A stretch of 64,000 nucleotides of DNA, taken from the NCBI GenBank assembly GCA_964602845.1, contig CAZRSW010000001.1, positions 62,001 to 126,000 on the forward strand, in the 5' to 3' direction. The DNA is from CAZRSW01 sp964602845. Its GTDB lineage: Bacteria > Chloroflexota > Dehalococcoidia > Lucifugimonadales > UBA826. Shown in pieces: positions 1 through 8,228 of the stretch. Position 1 is the stretch's first letter. Each line of letters starts with the position of its first letter. The translations under genes were made by a program, and so were the position numbers. The notes under the pieces were generated by a model. That model had not been told where the DNA came from and did not search any database. It worked only from the letters and a program-made list of their open reading frames with translations.

Positions 1-1
1 A

Positions 2-754
2 AATATTCCCACAGAGATCAGTCTTGAAATTGAACGATTGCTTGAGAACGCTGGTGTCATACTCGTCGGAGCATTCAGAGGGTTGTTACATAAAACAGCG
101 ACGGCTGCCGTACATGCACTCACTTTAGTAGTTGGTATGGTGGTCTTACCTATTTTTGTGTTCTATCTTCTTAAGGATAGAGAGAAAGTTCGAATGTCCT
201 TCATCGAGGTGTTTCCATCTGATATTCAGATCCATGTTGTTTATGTCTTGAGGATTTTGAATCGCGTGGTTGGCGCATATGTTAGGGCTCAGGTGACTCT
301 TTCCGTGATTGTTTGGATCTGTATTACTGTTGGGCTTGCAGTCATGCAAATTCAGTATGCAGCGCTACTTGGTGCGGTTGCAGGAATATTTGAATTTGTA
401 CCCATTATCGGAGCGTGGATCGGCGTGATACCTACAATTCTTGTGGTTCTTTCGACTTCGCCAGACAAGATTATATTTGTGTTGATATTGTTTGGATCTG
501 TACAAATTTTACAAGGTGCATTTTTAGTTCCCCGTATCCAAAGTTTTTCCATGAAGGTTCATCCTCTGATAGTTTTAATATCAATTGTAATTGGTAGTGA
601 GGTTGGCGGAATGTGGGGGGTGGTGTTAGGTCCACCCATCGCCGCGTCAATCAAGGAGTTAATAGTGTATTTTTCTGAGCCAAGCAAGTATGCAGGATTT
701 GATGAATTTGGTGTATCTGAGAAAGTAACAAGTATGGGCGAAGAAGTCACATGA
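2..754 (+). CDS. AI-2E family transporter (PerM/YdiK-like), 5' end missing
   Basis: The reading frame is open from the first bases of the window, so the N-terminal part of the protein lies outside it. What remains is about 250 residues of an integral membrane protein with several long hydrophobic segments. The soluble segment with KDRE (around the LLKDREKVR stretch), the later GxxxxFxPxxGxxxG-type stretch (IFEFVPIIGAWIG) and the LVPRIQ segment followed by HPLIVLISI are typical of the AI-2E exporter/PerM permease family. Family members export signalling molecules or act as Na+/H+ antiporters; the substrate cannot be told here. The gene ends 40 bases before the first crotonase gene. The short start sometimes proposed at TTG 38 is only an artefact of the window edge. 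Confidence 0.85.
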   Translation, partial: NIPTEISLEIERLLENAGVILVGAFRGLLHKTATAAVHALTLVVGMVVLPIFVFYLLKDREKVRMSFIEVFPSDIQIHVVYVLRILNRVVGAYVRAQVTLSVIVWICITVGLAVMQIQYAALLGAVAGIFEFVPIIGAWIGVIPTILVVLSTSPDKIIFVLILFGSVQILQGAFLVPRIQSFSMKVHPLIVLISIVIGSEVGGMWGVVLGPPIAASIKELIVYFSEPSKYAGFDEFGVSEKVTSMGEEVT

Positions 755-794
755 GTGAGATCTTTAAAATCATGTTTTACGAGTAGAAAAAAGA

Positions 795-1541
795 ATGATA
801 GAAGTTGAGTTTGTAGCCCAAGAGCAGATTGCTGTGCTCACATTGCAGGATCAAGACCCGAAAAAGATCCATGATGGCGTGCTTGGAGGTCAAATCGAGG
901 ATGCGTGTAATGCTATTAAGGAGAATGACGATCTGAGAGGTGTCGTTATCACCTCATTGATCGATGGTTTTTTGTCTATCGAACCTAGGATATCGCGTCC
1001 AGTTGATTTTAGAGAACTTGCAACTATGACTAACTTAATCGCAGATATAGAGAAGCCGACGATAGCGGCGATAGAGTATGGTGCTCACGGAGAAGGTCTC
1101 GAATTGGTTCTTTCGTGTGACATTAGAGTAGCATCTTTGACGAGTCTGTTTTCACTACCCCAAATCTTAGGAGGTTTTATGCCTTCGGCTGGAGGCACAC
1201 AGAGGTTGCCAAGAGTAGCTGGTATGGGACGCGCTCTTGAGTTAATGCTCACAGGTAGAGTATTTGATAGTCATGAAGCTTTGATGATTGGAGTAATACA
1301 ATATCGACAGGATAGTTCGGCAATGTGTAAGGCGTTAGAACTTGCAGGCAAAATAAGTGGCCACGGACCGGTGGCGGTGAGATATTTGAAAGAGGCAGTT
1401 CAAGACGGTGTGGACATGACGCTGGCCCAAGGCCTTGTATTAGAGTCGGATCTCAGCATACTGTTGCATTCAACAGCAGACCGAATGGAAGGGATAAATT
1501 CGTTTGTCCAAAGGAGAACCCCTAGGTATAGAGGTCAATGA
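795..1541 (+). CDS. Enoyl-CoA hydratase/isomerase family protein, altered active site
   Basis: This 248-residue protein has the crotonase fold signature. The stretch around GLELVLSCD carries Glu103, which matches the first catalytic Glu of crotonase (Glu144 in the rat enzyme). The segment PQILGGFMPSAGGTQRLPR matches the second region, but the second catalytic Glu (rat Glu164) is Gln123; the 20-residue spacing is kept. The usual oxyanion-hole segment (FCAGAD-like) is replaced by an unrelated DGFLSIEPRI stretch. The protein may therefore be an isomerase, hydrolase or non-hydratase paralogue rather than a true hydratase. Its stop overlaps the ATG of the next crotonase gene by four bases (ATGA), so the two are translationally coupled and probably work together in acyl-CoA breakdown. 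Confidence 0.85.
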   Translation: MIEVEFVAQEQIAVLTLQDQDPKKIHDGVLGGQIEDACNAIKENDDLRGVVITSLIDGFLSIEPRISRPVDFRELATMTNLIADIEKPTIAAIEYGAHGEGLELVLSCDIRVASLTSLFSLPQILGGFMPSAGGTQRLPRVAGMGRALELMLTGRVFDSHEALMIGVIQYRQDSSAMCKALELAGKISGHGPVAVRYLKEAVQDGVDMTLAQGLVLESDLSILLHSTADRMEGINSFVQRRTPRYRGQ

Positions 1542-2278
1542 GTGGGCTGAACACATCCAGGGTTCTATATCGGGTGGAGAATGCCGTTGCTGAGATCACC
1601 CTTAATCGTCCAGAGAATATCAACGTTTTTGATGTATATATGAGAGACGATATGTTTAGAGTTGTGAAACTATTTAGAGACGACCCTGACGCTCGTATTG
1701 GTGTCATCAATGGTTGTGGCGAAAAGGGCTTTTGCGCAGGTGCGGATCTAAAAGAATTTGGAACTACCCCGTCTCAATTGGCATCTAGATCTATCAGATG
1801 GGAGAGGGATATATGGGGGTTGTTGTATTCAATAGAGAAGCCAATCATTGCAAGCATGCATGGGTATGTGATAGGAACGGGCATTGAAATCGCGGCCCTT
1901 TGTGATATTAGAATCTCATCCCATGATGCGATTTTTCGCATGCCGGAAGTTACCCTAGGGATGATCCCTGCGGCGGGTGGTACTCAAACCATTTCAAGAG
2001 CCATTGGTATGGCACCGACATTGGATATGATAATGACCGGCCGAAAAATAACTGCCCAAGATGCTTTACAAATGAGGTTGGTTGATAGGGTGGTTCCAAG
2101 GGAAGACCTTTATACTGTCACAAAATCTTTAGCTTTAGATCTAGCAGGTATGGATATTAAAGTGTTAATGTCGATCAAAATGGCTGCAAAAATGGGGCTA
2201 GATCATAGCCTCCAGCAAGGGTTAGAATTAGAGATGAGGGTAGCAAACAAACTCTCGCAAGCAACGGGATCCCAATGA
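1538..2278 (+). CDS. Enoyl-CoA hydratase
   Basis: This 246-residue crotonase-family enzyme should hydrate 2-enoyl-CoA in beta-oxidation or a related acyl-CoA pathway. All expected elements are visible: GFCAGADLKEF for the oxyanion hole, Glu117 in the GTGIEIAALCD stretch, and Glu137 in MPEVTLGMIPAAGGTQ, with the 20-residue spacing of the two catalytic Glu in crotonase. It overlaps the degenerate paralogue upstream by four bases. The pair of one intact and one altered crotonase suggests a heteromer or sequential steps, but that is inference. A tRNA gene on the opposite strand follows 7 bases after the stop. Confidence 0.9.
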   Translation: MSGLNTSRVLYRVENAVAEITLNRPENINVFDVYMRDDMFRVVKLFRDDPDARIGVINGCGEKGFCAGADLKEFGTTPSQLASRSIRWERDIWGLLYSIEKPIIASMHGYVIGTGIEIAALCDIRISSHDAIFRMPEVTLGMIPAAGGTQTISRAIGMAPTLDMIMTGRKITAQDALQMRLVDRVVPREDLYTVTKSLALDLAGMDIKVLMSIKMAAKMGLDHSLQQGLELEMRVANKLSQATGSQ

Positions 2279-2285
2279 TTTTGGA

Positions 2286-2359
2286 TGGCTGCCCGGCCAG
2301 GGATCGAACCTGGGTCGAAGGATTCAAAGTCCTTAGTGCTACCTCTACACCACCGGGCA
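2286..2359 (-). tRNA. tRNA-Gln (UUG)
   Basis: Read on the minus strand, the acceptor arm TGCCCGG pairs with CCGGGCA, followed by discriminator G and a genome-encoded CCA. The anticodon arm is AAGGA-CTTTGAA-TCCTT, giving anticodon TTG (Gln). The T arm is CCAGG-TTCGATC-CCTGG and the D arm GTG...CAC encloses a GG-containing loop. All arms pair fully by eye. The encoded CCA contrasts with the tRNA-Pro gene at 37723, which has none. Confidence 0.95.
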
Positions 2360-2532
2360 CCGATATTACTACGGTATGAGTATAAATCATATCAAAGGTT
2401 ACATTTAAGATCTTCTTTCAGTGGTATTTGCTTGTTGTGGCTTTTCTGTTTACCTGATGCTGTAATGAATGATGGGTAAAAACACTTGGGTAATGTGTCC
2501 AGTATCACCTTTGTTGAAAGTGGTGGTATAAA

Positions 2533-2904
2533 TTAGCTTAATGTTCTTCCTATAACTAGCCCAAACCACGCTGCCATTAACCCAACTAAGACGCTGGCAG
2601 AAACATTGAGTATCGCCTTGTATGGATCTCCAGATTCGACTAACTGAATACTAGTGACTGTGATAGATGAGAAAGTAGTGTATGCTCCGCAAAACCCCGC
2701 AGCAAATAAGAGATCGTAATTGTTGGGGAAACCAATCTTTGCCGTTATTAAGGAAACAATTAACCCTAAGAGGAATGATCCTGATATATTTACAGCAAAG
2801 GTTCCAAGAATTCTGGAGTCGAAAAAATGAATTGCTAATCTGTCTATCCCATATCTGGATATCGCTCCTAATCCTCCCCCAAGTGCTACCAAAAGCCAGT
2901 TCAA
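2533..2904 (-). CDS. crcB: Fluoride ion channel CrcB/Fluc
   Basis: This 123-residue four-helix membrane protein exports fluoride from the cytoplasm, normally as an antiparallel dimer. It shows the family signatures in order: GGGLGAISRY near the N-terminus, GTFAVNISGSFLLG (with the pore-lining Asn) near residues 34-48, and GFCGAYTTFSS in the third helix, where the Phe and Thr/Ser residues line the F- path. Length is normal for the family. A fluoride riboswitch was looked for in the 126 bases upstream but its conserved core was not recognised. It lies downstream of trxB on the same strand, with a large inverted repeat between them. Confidence 0.93.
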   Translation of the reverse strand: MNWLLVALGGGLGAISRYGIDRLAIHFFDSRILGTFAVNISGSFLLGLIVSLITAKIGFPNNYDLLFAAGFCGAYTTFSSITVTSIQLVESGDPYKAILNVSASVLVGLMAAWFGLVIGRTLS

Positions 2905-2928
2905 GTACTTCTCCGTGGTTATTAGTCG

Positions 2929-2960
2929 ATGAATTTAATCACCTTGGTTGATTAATTCAT
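2929..2960. repeat. Imperfect inverted repeat between trxB and crcB
   Basis: Two 15-base AT-rich arms (ATGAATTTAATCACC and GGTTGATTAATTCAT) are separated by TT and are complementary apart from a one-base slip. The hairpin lies 71 bases after the trxB stop and 25 bases before the crcB start on the minus strand. It could be a weak terminator or an operator for crcB. There is no long T run, so a simple intrinsic terminator is not clear. Confidence 0.5.
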
Positions 2961-3030
2961 ACAATGGTAACACTGATGAATTTGTTAGTGATGAAGATGG
3001 GCTTAAGGATTAACCAAGAATTTGATGTTG

Positions 3031-3963
3031 TTAATCCTCGAACAACCATTGTCTTGTGCGTAGGTACTGAAAAGCTGTTAGCGCAGCTGTTGCTCCGTCT
3101 GCTGCGGATGTAATTAGCTGAGATGCAGAATTTTTCCTAATGTCTCCGGCCGCGAAAATACCGGCTGATTTGGTCCGTAATGAATAATCTGTATAGATGT
3201 GTCCTGCTGGGTCTAGGTCTACTACATGAGACAGATAATCACTATTTGGTTTTAACCCGATAAATATAAATACTCCGTCTACACTCATTGTGCTATGTTC
3301 TTTGGACACGGTATCTCTGAGTGATACAGCTTCGACGGCAGTGTCTCCATGTATTTCTGTGACCTCTACATTGAAGCGAGGTTGGATTCTATCGTTTTCA
3401 AGCACTCGATCCTGTAAAATTTTTTGTCCTTTTAGATCGGAATCTCGGACTAATAAGTATACGCATTTGGCGAATTCGGTTAGTGTTAACGCCTCATCCA
3501 AAGCGGAATCGCCTCCACCAATAACACAAACATCTTGATCAATAAAAAATGCACCGTCGCAGGTGGCACAATTAGATACTCCTGCTCCGTATAGTTCTTC
3601 TTCGCCTTTGACTCCCAACTTCTTAAAAGTGGAACCGCCGGCGATTATGATGCTTTGGGTAGTTATATCGCCTTGGTCGGAGCTGACGATCCAATCCTCG
3701 TTGGATCCCAGGATATTAGAGACCTCAGAGAGTATTATTTCGGTGCCATATTTCATTGCTTGAGTTTGTACTATTGACGCTAAATCTGCACCGGAAATGT
3801 CCTCTAATATCCCTGGGAAGTTCTCTATTTTCTCCGCATTTATTATTTGGCCCCCTGGCATTAATTGTTCAAGTAATACTGTGTCAAGCCCGAGCCTAGA
3901 TGCAAACATCCCTGCTGTTAATCCGCCGATCCCACCACCTATGACAACGATGTCTTTAGCCAT
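3031..3963 (-). CDS. trxB: Thioredoxin reductase (FAD/NAD(P)H-dependent)
   Basis: This 310-residue cytosolic flavoprotein transfers electrons from NAD(P)H to thioredoxin. It has an N-terminal FAD-binding GGGIGGLTAG motif (residues 9-18), the redox-active Cys132-Ala-Thr-Cys135 in the usual NCATCDG context, a second GGGDSA nucleotide-binding motif just after it, and the C-terminal FAAGDIR segment that contacts FAD. Length matches low-molecular-weight TrxB. The NADP-specific HRR motif is not obvious after the second GGGDSA: the sequence there is LLVRDSDLKG, so NADH or ferredoxin-type relatives cannot be excluded. It lies 31 bases downstream of the aminotransferase gene on the same strand. Confidence 0.9.
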   Translation of the reverse strand: MAKDIVVIGGGIGGLTAGMFASRLGLDTVLLEQLMPGGQIINAEKIENFPGILEDISGADLASIVQTQAMKYGTEIILSEVSNILGSNEDWIVSSDQGDITTQSIIIAGGSTFKKLGVKGEEELYGAGVSNCATCDGAFFIDQDVCVIGGGDSALDEALTLTEFAKCVYLLVRDSDLKGQKILQDRVLENDRIQPRFNVEVTEIHGDTAVEAVSLRDTVSKEHSTMSVDGVFIFIGLKPNSDYLSHVVDLDPAGHIYTDYSLRTKSAGIFAAGDIRKNSASQLITSAADGATAALTAFQYLRTRQWLFED

Positions 3964-3994
3964 GATCTATGTTTTAACCTCGAGATGAAGAATC

Positions 3995-5323
3995 TTATAT
4001 TAATCCCAGAGTCCTGATGTCATCTAATGACCTCTCAAATGATTCGATGGTATCGTCGATATCGGCTTCGGTGTGTGTCGAACTCAATATGAATCTGACA
4101 CCAGAATGAACTCCGTTATTTAGTAGGGATAGATTCAATTGGGAATTCCGGTAGTTATCAGCCGCTTTTTCCATATCTTCTTTTGGTAACAAGCATATCT
4201 CACCATCACAATCATGAGTGACGCCGAGACGTAAATGTATCAACGAATTTACCCCACTAGCGCAGCCTGGTATCTCCATTTTAGACATGAGATTGTTAAG
4301 CCCAGTTTTCAGTCTTTCCCCCATAGCAGTTGCCTGTTCATTGATAGGTTTGGATTTGACCATCTGTAAAGCCGTTATTCCAGCTGTAGCAGAAATAGGA
4401 TTTGCGTTGAATGTGCCGTTATGAGCGATTCTTCTGTAAGTGTTGAAATGTTCGTCATCTCTCCCTTCAATCATGTTGATTATTTCAGATTTGCCAGCAA
4501 CAGCCCCACCGGGTAAACCACCTCCCAGTATTTTTGCCATCGTCGTTAGGTCGGGAGTGATTTCATAGAGTTCTTGGGCGCCACCTTTAGCTACTCTGAA
4601 TCCAGTGACTACTTCGTCGAAAATCAAGACCACCCCATAATCTGCAGTAATTGTTCTCAACTCTTTTAAAAATGAGGGTACTATTGGGTGCAAGCCCATG
4701 TGCGCACCCGTTGGCTCCAAAATTATCGCAGCAATGTCGCTGTCGTTAGCTAGGGTTTTTTCCACCAACCCGATATCATTTGCGGGTAGCACCACCATGG
4801 TTTCTAAGGTTTTCTCAGGGATTCCCCCGAGGCCCTCTCCGCCTGCCGACAAATAATCACTCCAACCGTGGAAATGGTCTTGAAATTTCACTATCTTGGA
4901 TTTGCCTGTGTAGGCTCGAGCCATTCGTATTGCCATCATGTCAGCTTCCGTTCCAGAGCTATGGAATCGTACTTTCTCGGCACTAGGTATCAGATCTTGC
5001 ACAAGTTGAGCCCAAGTAATTTCCAAGTCTGTCGAACCACTTAAATGAGTCCCTTTCTTTATTTGGGTTTCAACGGCTTTTACGATCAAGGGATGTGAGT
5101 GACCCAATATAAGGGAGCCATGTCCAGTCCAGTAATCGATTATTTTATTGTCGTCCACATCGTACTTATGTGGTCCTGCCGCGTGCGTGTAATACAACTG
5201 AAATGGATGTTGTTTTCTCCCGTCGTGCGTGACACCATTAGGAAATATGCCTCTGGCAGTACTGTGTCTCCGGGCTGATCCCGGGTGTTTTCTGACGAAT
5301 TCTTCTTCAATGTGAGTCACCAT
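3995..5323 (-). CDS. Class III PLP aminotransferase, glutamate-1-semialdehyde aminomutase-like
   Basis: This protein of 442 residues is a fold-type I PLP enzyme of the GSA-aminomutase branch. Visible landmarks are FHSSGTEADMMAIRMAR (phosphate binding), FQDHFHGW, FDEVVTGFR with the PLP-contacting Asp, and AKILGGGLPGG with the Schiff-base Lys (residue 264 from the chosen start). The start was set at the ATG ending at 5323 because it is preceded by GAGG at good spacing, rather than at the TTG four codons upstream. True HemL is a close relative, but several motifs differ and no other heme genes adjoin it, so the substrate is left open. It is divergent from threonine synthase across about 120 bases. 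Confidence 0.85.
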   Translation of the reverse strand: MVTHIEEEFVRKHPGSARRHSTARGIFPNGVTHDGRKQHPFQLYYTHAAGPHKYDVDDNKIIDYWTGHGSLILGHSHPLIVKAVETQIKKGTHLSGSTDLEITWAQLVQDLIPSAEKVRFHSSGTEADMMAIRMARAYTGKSKIVKFQDHFHGWSDYLSAGGEGLGGIPEKTLETMVVLPANDIGLVEKTLANDSDIAAIILEPTGAHMGLHPIVPSFLKELRTITADYGVVLIFDEVVTGFRVAKGGAQELYEITPDLTTMAKILGGGLPGGAVAGKSEIINMIEGRDDEHFNTYRRIAHNGTFNANPISATAGITALQMVKSKPINEQATAMGERLKTGLNNLMSKMEIPGCASGVNSLIHLRLGVTHDCDGEICLLPKEDMEKAADNYRNSQLNLSLLNNGVHSGVRFILSSTHTEADIDDTIESFERSLDDIRTLGLI

Positions 5324-5444
5324 ACAACCTCGCAACCTTTTGAGCTTCTAAATATATTTCTTGATTCAACGTGTATCATACCTTTTGCACAGACAGAAAA
5401 AAAGTTTGGTTGATTAAGGTATATTCATTTGGGATGATCATGTA

Positions 5445-6626
5445 ATGAAAAGTTTTTTAACAGTCCTTCTTTGCACCTATTGTAGTCAAGAATTTTGCTC
5501 TGAAGATCGGAACAGACTGTGCAAGCACTGTGGCAAGGTACTTTACCCTCAATATGACACCCATTCAGCGAGAGTTTTTTTCACCAAAGATGTTTTAAAA
5601 AAAAGGTCTCCAAACATGTGGCGTTATTTTGAAATGATGCCTGTTCGAGATCCTGGCAATGTTGTGAGTTTAGGAGAAGGTTTTACACCGATATTTGAGG
5701 CAAATAGGCTAGGTGATAGTCTGGGGTCTTCCAATTTATTTATCAAAGATGAAGGTCTTAACCCAACGGCTTCGTTCAAAGCCAGGGGATTATCTGCAGC
5801 GGTATCTAAGGCAAAGGAGCTGGGCATAGAGAAACTTACTATGCCCTCTGCGGGAAATGCTGCTAGTGCCATGTCTGCATATGCTGCAAGGGGTGGTCTA
5901 CAATCGATGGTGTTTATGCCGAGGGATGCTCCAATAGCTAATCAGGAAGAAGTTTCTATATCCGGATCTCAGTTGTTTTTGGTTGATGGATTGATTAGCG
6001 ACGCTGGCGTCCTGTCACGAGAAAAATCCCGTGAATCAGGCTATTTCGATATGTCTACTCTTCAGGAGCCTTACCGAGTAGAAGGGAAAAAGACTATGGG
6101 GTATGAAATAGCGGAGCAGATGGAATGGGAATTACCAGATGCTATTATTTACCCCACCGGGGGGGGGACAGGTATAGTCGGCATGTGGAAGGCTTTTCAG
6201 GAAATGGAGGATCTAGGTTGGATATCTTCCAAGAGACCGAGAATGTATGCTGTTCAATCCGAGGGTTGCGCTCCCATTGTCAGGGCATTTAATCAGGGCG
6301 CTATCCACGCTGAACCCTGGGATTCCGCCAAGACTTTTGCGGCGGGCATTCGGGTTCCTTCTGCGATAGGAGATTACCTGATATTGCAAGCCCTGAGGGA
6401 GAGTAACGGAGGCGCAGTCTCTGTCAGTGATGAAGAAATAATGTTGATGGTGAAAACTATATCCTCATGTGAGGGCATATTTGTATGTCCTGAGGGTGCT
6501 GCGACAGCATGCGCATTAGGTAGGTTGATCGAGGATGGTTCAGTTTCGTCGAATGAAAGTGTTTTACTGTTGAACACTGGTTCGGGTCTGAAGTATCTAG
6601 ATCTTATGAGAGGATTCTCAGAGTAA
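5445..6626 (+). CDS. thrC: Threonine synthase
   Basis: This 393-residue PLP enzyme converts O-phosphohomoserine to threonine. The N-terminus holds a small zinc-ribbon (Cys10, Cys13, Cys26, Cys29), common in bacterial and archaeal ThrC of this type. The motif NPTASFKARG carries the PLP Lys112; PSAGNAASAMSAYAARGG and the PTGGGTG loop bind the cofactor phosphate, and LNTGSGLKYLD is the conserved C-terminal stretch. A run of nine G at 6159-6167 encodes the PTGGGTG loop without breaking the frame. The gene converges with the NifU-like gene, their stops overlapping by nine bases. Related PLP lyases without the ribbon are less likely. Confidence 0.88.
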   Translation: MKSFLTVLLCTYCSQEFCSEDRNRLCKHCGKVLYPQYDTHSARVFFTKDVLKKRSPNMWRYFEMMPVRDPGNVVSLGEGFTPIFEANRLGDSLGSSNLFIKDEGLNPTASFKARGLSAAVSKAKELGIEKLTMPSAGNAASAMSAYAARGGLQSMVFMPRDAPIANQEEVSISGSQLFLVDGLISDAGVLSREKSRESGYFDMSTLQEPYRVEGKKTMGYEIAEQMEWELPDAIIYPTGGGTGIVGMWKAFQEMEDLGWISSKRPRMYAVQSEGCAPIVRAFNQGAIHAEPWDSAKTFAAGIRVPSAIGDYLILQALRESNGGAVSVSDEEIMLMVKTISSCEGIFVCPEGAATACALGRLIEDGSVSSNESVLLLNTGSGLKYLDLMRGFSE

Positions 6627-6860
6627 ATTCACACCGGTTACGTGAGGTGCATAAATACCTAAAGAGCTAGTGATCATCATTCTTACCATTTCATGATCTG
6701 GCACACATTCAGGACATTCTTCATTTGTGCCTTTATTATAACGGACGACTAAATTTGAATCGTCCAATGATATGAAATCTAGTGAACCTCCCTCCGATGA
6801 AACGATAGTTTCCATGTTATCCAATACTGTTTGGACTCCTGGATCATTATTCTCCGGCAT
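6618..6860 (-). CDS. NifU-like C-terminal domain protein
   Basis: This small protein of about 80 residues matches the NifU/NfuA C-terminal scaffold domain that carries iron-sulfur clusters to target proteins. The pattern includes an acidic EGGSLDFISLDD stretch, a central CPEC (CxxC) that would hold the cluster between two subunits, and the following VRMMITSSLG helix. The start at ATG 6860 was chosen because AAGGAGA stands seven bases upstream; the frame extends further but without a ribosome-binding site and inside the thiolase end. It follows the thiolase by 31 bases on the same strand. The wider CPEC surroundings (EECPECVPDHE) are less typical than the usual GxCxxCPS, so the exact role is uncertain. 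Confidence 0.75.
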   Translation of the reverse strand: MPENNDPGVQTVLDNMETIVSSEGGSLDFISLDDSNLVVRYNKGTNEECPECVPDHEMVRMMITSSLGIYAPHVTGVNLL

Positions 6861-6891
6861 TAGACTTCTCCTTAAAATTGTCTTATTAGGT

Positions 6892-8079
6892 CTAGTTAAC
6901 CCTTTCAAAAATGGAGGCAACTCCCTGCCCACCACCGACACACATCGTAGCAAGCCCGATGGTACCATTAGATCTTCCCAATTCCTCCATCAGTTTAACG
7001 GTCATGATTGCACCGGTAGCACCTACGGGGTGGCCTAGGCTTATACCGCTACCATTAACGTTTGTTTTATCGATGTCTAGGTTCAATTCCCTTATGCAAT
7101 GTAGAGCTTGAGCGGCGAATGCCTCGTTAAGTTCTATAATGTCAATATCTTTGACCGTTAATCCCGCTTTACCCAGCGCCTTTTGGGTAGCTGGTACGGG
7201 TCCGATTCCCATAACGGCTGGGTCTACTCCTGCAACGCCCCTTGCGACCCATTTGAGTTGAGGGATGATTTCCAATTCAGCTATTTTATCAGAGGACATC
7301 ATTACAACGGCCGCTGCACCATCATTTATACTGGATGCGTTACCAGCGGTAACTGTGCCATTCTTTTTGAAAACGGATGGGAGGGTCGACAAACTTTCGA
7401 TGGTGGTTCCTTCCCTAGGGCTTTCATCTGCAACAACTTTTTGAGGATCTGACCTTCTTTGGGGGACTAATACCTCCGTTATTTGAGAAGCAAATCTGCC
7501 CTTGTCTATAGCGTTTAACGCACGTGAGTGACTCAGGACTGCTAATTCATCTTGATCTGATCTTGAAATCTGAAACCTTTCTGCGACATTCTCTGCTGTT
7601 ACTCCCATGTGGTACCTGTTGACTGGGCACCCCAATCCTTCGGTGAGGCCGTCTACCAGCGTTGAATCTCCCATTCTTAGGCCGTCGAAACGCGCTTTGT
7701 AGTTTAATAGGTAGGGAGTTTGGCTCATATTCTCGGTACCGCCCGCTACTACAATTGAGGCCTCTCCGGCCTTAATCATGTGTGCTCCCATGTTTATAGC
7801 TTCCAAACCGGATGAGCATTGTCTGTTGATCGCAACTGTTGGTATATCCTCGGGAATCCCTGCTAGAAGAGCCGACAATCTCGCCGCGTATCCGGCCTCG
7901 GCCGATTGCATTGCATTTCCCATAATAACCTCATCAATGAGAGCTGGTGCGATATTAGCTCTGTCGAGGGCCGTCTTTATTGCGATGGCACCCAGCTTTG
8001 GCGCGGATATATCCTTGAAAGATCCACCAAATTTGCCTACCGGAGTTCGAGCTCCACTGACAATAAAGGCGTCATTCAT
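6892..8079 (-). CDS. Acetyl-CoA acetyltransferase (thiolase)
   Basis: This 395-residue thiolase II family enzyme joins or cleaves acyl-CoA and acetyl-CoA. The nucleophile is Cys88 in NRQCSSGLEA; NEAFAAQ provides the His/Asn loop, GHPVGATGA the catalytic His, and CVGGGQG the second catalytic Cys near the C-terminus. Length and motif order are those of a full catalytic thiolase. It is transcribed away from selB, and a 16-base perfect palindrome lies in the shared upstream region. It may serve the beta-oxidation genes at the left end. AtoB-type (acetoacetyl-CoA) and FadA-type (long-chain) use cannot be told apart by eye. Confidence 0.92.
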   Translation of the reverse strand: MNDAFIVSGARTPVGKFGGSFKDISAPKLGAIAIKTALDRANIAPALIDEVIMGNAMQSAEAGYAARLSALLAGIPEDIPTVAINRQCSSGLEAINMGAHMIKAGEASIVVAGGTENMSQTPYLLNYKARFDGLRMGDSTLVDGLTEGLGCPVNRYHMGVTAENVAERFQISRSDQDELAVLSHSRALNAIDKGRFASQITEVLVPQRRSDPQKVVADESPREGTTIESLSTLPSVFKKNGTVTAGNASSINDGAAAVVMMSSDKIAELEIIPQLKWVARGVAGVDPAVMGIGPVPATQKALGKAGLTVKDIDIIELNEAFAAQALHCIRELNLDIDKTNVNGSGISLGHPVGATGAIMTVKLMEELGRSNGTIGLATMCVGGGQGVASIFERVN

Positions 8080-8138
8080 TTTATAGGCACCTCCTTCACA
8101 TAATCACAATTATTTCTTAAAAATAGCAGAGGAGTCTG

Positions 8139-8154
8139 AAGAATTGCAATTCTT
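8139..8154. promoter_or_regulatory. Perfect 16-base palindrome, candidate operator
   Basis: AAGAATTGCAATTCTT is self-complementary over all 16 bases and lies between the divergent thiolase and selB genes, 60 bases from the thiolase start. Such sites often bind dimeric repressors of fatty-acid or CoA metabolism, but no regulator gene is next to it. Function is inferred from position only. Confidence 0.4.
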
Positions 8155-8228
8155 AGGGTATGGTTCCTATTCTGGTAGGTGTTGCTGTGCTATTCTTGTG
8201 AACTACATAGCGAAACGAGGTTATTATT

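Noticed and set aside
2905..3030. Fluoride riboswitch upstream of crcB
   Set aside because: The conserved GGxGATGG and CTGATGA-type pieces could not be found on the minus strand; only an AT-rich inverted repeat is there.
3995..5323. Naming the aminotransferase hemL
   Set aside because: The family fits but the active-site surroundings differ and no heme-synthesis neighbours are present.
6159..6167. Run of nine G as a phase-variation site in threonine synthase
   Set aside because: It encodes the conserved PTGGGTG loop in frame, and a housekeeping enzyme is an unlikely target for switching.
8080..8228. Sec-tRNA gene next to selB
   Set aside because: No long acceptor arm or TCA anticodon arm could be found in this spacer or the others examined.
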